Assembly (NCBI GenBank): GCA_003538495.1
Contig: DPSD01000119.1
Coordinates: 1 to 5,856, forward strand
DNA length: 5,856 bases
DNA from: Accumulibacter sp.
GTDB lineage: Bacteria; Pseudomonadota; Gammaproteobacteria; Burkholderiales; Rhodocyclaceae
Direction: 5' to 3'
Of this stretch, positions 5,485 to 5,856 are shown piece by piece (position 1 is the first letter of the stretch; each line of letters opens with the position of its first letter). The notes beneath the pieces are model-generated. The model was given only the letters and a program-made list of their open reading frames with translations. It had not been told where the DNA came from and searched no databases. A program made the translations under genes and the position numbers.

Positions 5485-5856
5485 TCATCCATGCGGCTGG
5501 GCGGAACGCCCAACTGGGGCTTCCGCCCGATGACACTGCCGGCTCCGCAGCGTTTCGAACAGGCAGATTGCTGCGGCGGCAGCAACATTCAGAGATTCGG
5601 TGGCGCCGGGCATCGGGATGCGCAATTGCAGGTGGGTCGCAGCCAGCACGGCAGGCCGGACGCCGAGCCCCTCGCTGCCGAAGACCCAGGCCAGCGGTCC
5701 TTGCAGCCGGGCCGAATACAGACTGAGCGGCGCGGTGAGTGCGGTGGCGACGGATTGCCCGCGATAGGCAGCAAGGAACTCGCCGAGATCACTGTTTTCA
5801 TGAAGATCGAGCTGAAAATGTGCACCCATCGCGGCACGTAGGAACGCCCACGAAAT
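5485..5856 (-). CDS. SpoU/TrmH-family RNA 2'-O-methyltransferase, C-terminal part (5' end outside window)
   Basis: The enzyme family methylates ribose 2'-OH of tRNA or rRNA using S-adenosylmethionine bound in a trefoil-knot (SPOUT) fold. The reading frame is open to the window edge, giving 123 residues of the C-terminal portion. It shows the conserved motif 2 (LAWVFGSEGLGVRP) and motif 3 (RIPMPGATESLNVAAAAAI, the SLN being typical of the family). Before these, AFLRAAMGAHFQL matches the usual sequence leading into the catalytic half. An ATG at 5829-5827 lies in frame, but it is internal: the upstream codons are homologous in character and continue off the edge. The substrate (TrmH, RlmB or another) cannot be told without the N-terminus. 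It is convergent with tgpA, 21 bases away. The last twenty or so residues after SLN helix are basic and less conserved. Confidence 0.88.
   Translation of the reverse strand: MSWAFLRAAMGAHFQLDLHENSDLGEFLAAYRGQSVATALTAPLSLYSARLQGPLAWVFGSEGLGVRPAVLAATHLQLRIPMPGATESLNVAAAAAICLFETLRSRQCHRAEAPVGRSAQPHG

Noticed and set aside
5827..5829. ATG at 5829-5827 on the minus strand as the start of the methyltransferase
   Set aside because: The residues before it (AFLRAA) match the family sequence leading into motif 2, and the frame stays open to the window edge. The gene is therefore truncated by the window and does not start there.

Overview
The window looks like chromosomal DNA of a GC-rich Gram-negative proteobacterium. 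A betaproteobacterium is the best guess: an exosortase-type (PEP-CTERM-like) surface protein behind a textbook sigma-54 promoter, next to a MoxR/DUF58/TgpA operon, fits that class. This is an inference from gene content, and no rRNA or other phylogenetic marker is present.

Layout. Bases 1-342 hold no convincing gene. The stretch begins with a C-homopolymer/G-rich run that may be an assembly edge, is less GC-rich than the rest, and ends in an AT-rich segment that looks regulatory. A sigma-54 promoter (343-357), with a possible activator dyad about 120 bp upstream of the predicted transcription start, drives a 234-residue secreted protein (401-1105). That protein has a signal peptide, four cysteines and a C-terminal sorting signal in which PEP is replaced by SLP. 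A bulged hairpin overlaps its stop codon. After a 188-base gap with several small dyads come three tightly packed plus-strand genes: a MoxR-type AAA+ ATPase (1294-2226), a DUF58 membrane protein (2240-3586) and a TgpA-like transglutaminase membrane protein (3583-5463). They are separated by 13 bases and by a 4-base ATGA overlap, so they are almost certainly one operon. The right edge carries the C-terminal part of a SpoU/TrmH-family RNA 2'-O-methyltransferase on the minus strand, convergent with tgpA and only 21 bases from it.

How the parts relate. MoxR ATPase, DUF58 protein and DUF3488-transglutaminase protein form a widespread conserved trio. MoxR is thought to be a chaperone-like ATPase acting with vWA-like partner proteins, and TgpA has a periplasmic Cys-His-Asp catalytic domain; the substrate is not known. 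The PEP-CTERM-like gene is most likely a separate transcription unit, controlled by RpoN plus an enhancer-binding protein such as PrsR. Its exosortase must be encoded elsewhere.

I see no clearly new system. The most informative items are the sigma-54-controlled surface protein with its variant sorting motif, and the DUF58 protein whose MIDAS-like site is degenerate. No tRNA, rRNA, CRISPR array, insertion sequence or prophage gene was recognised.
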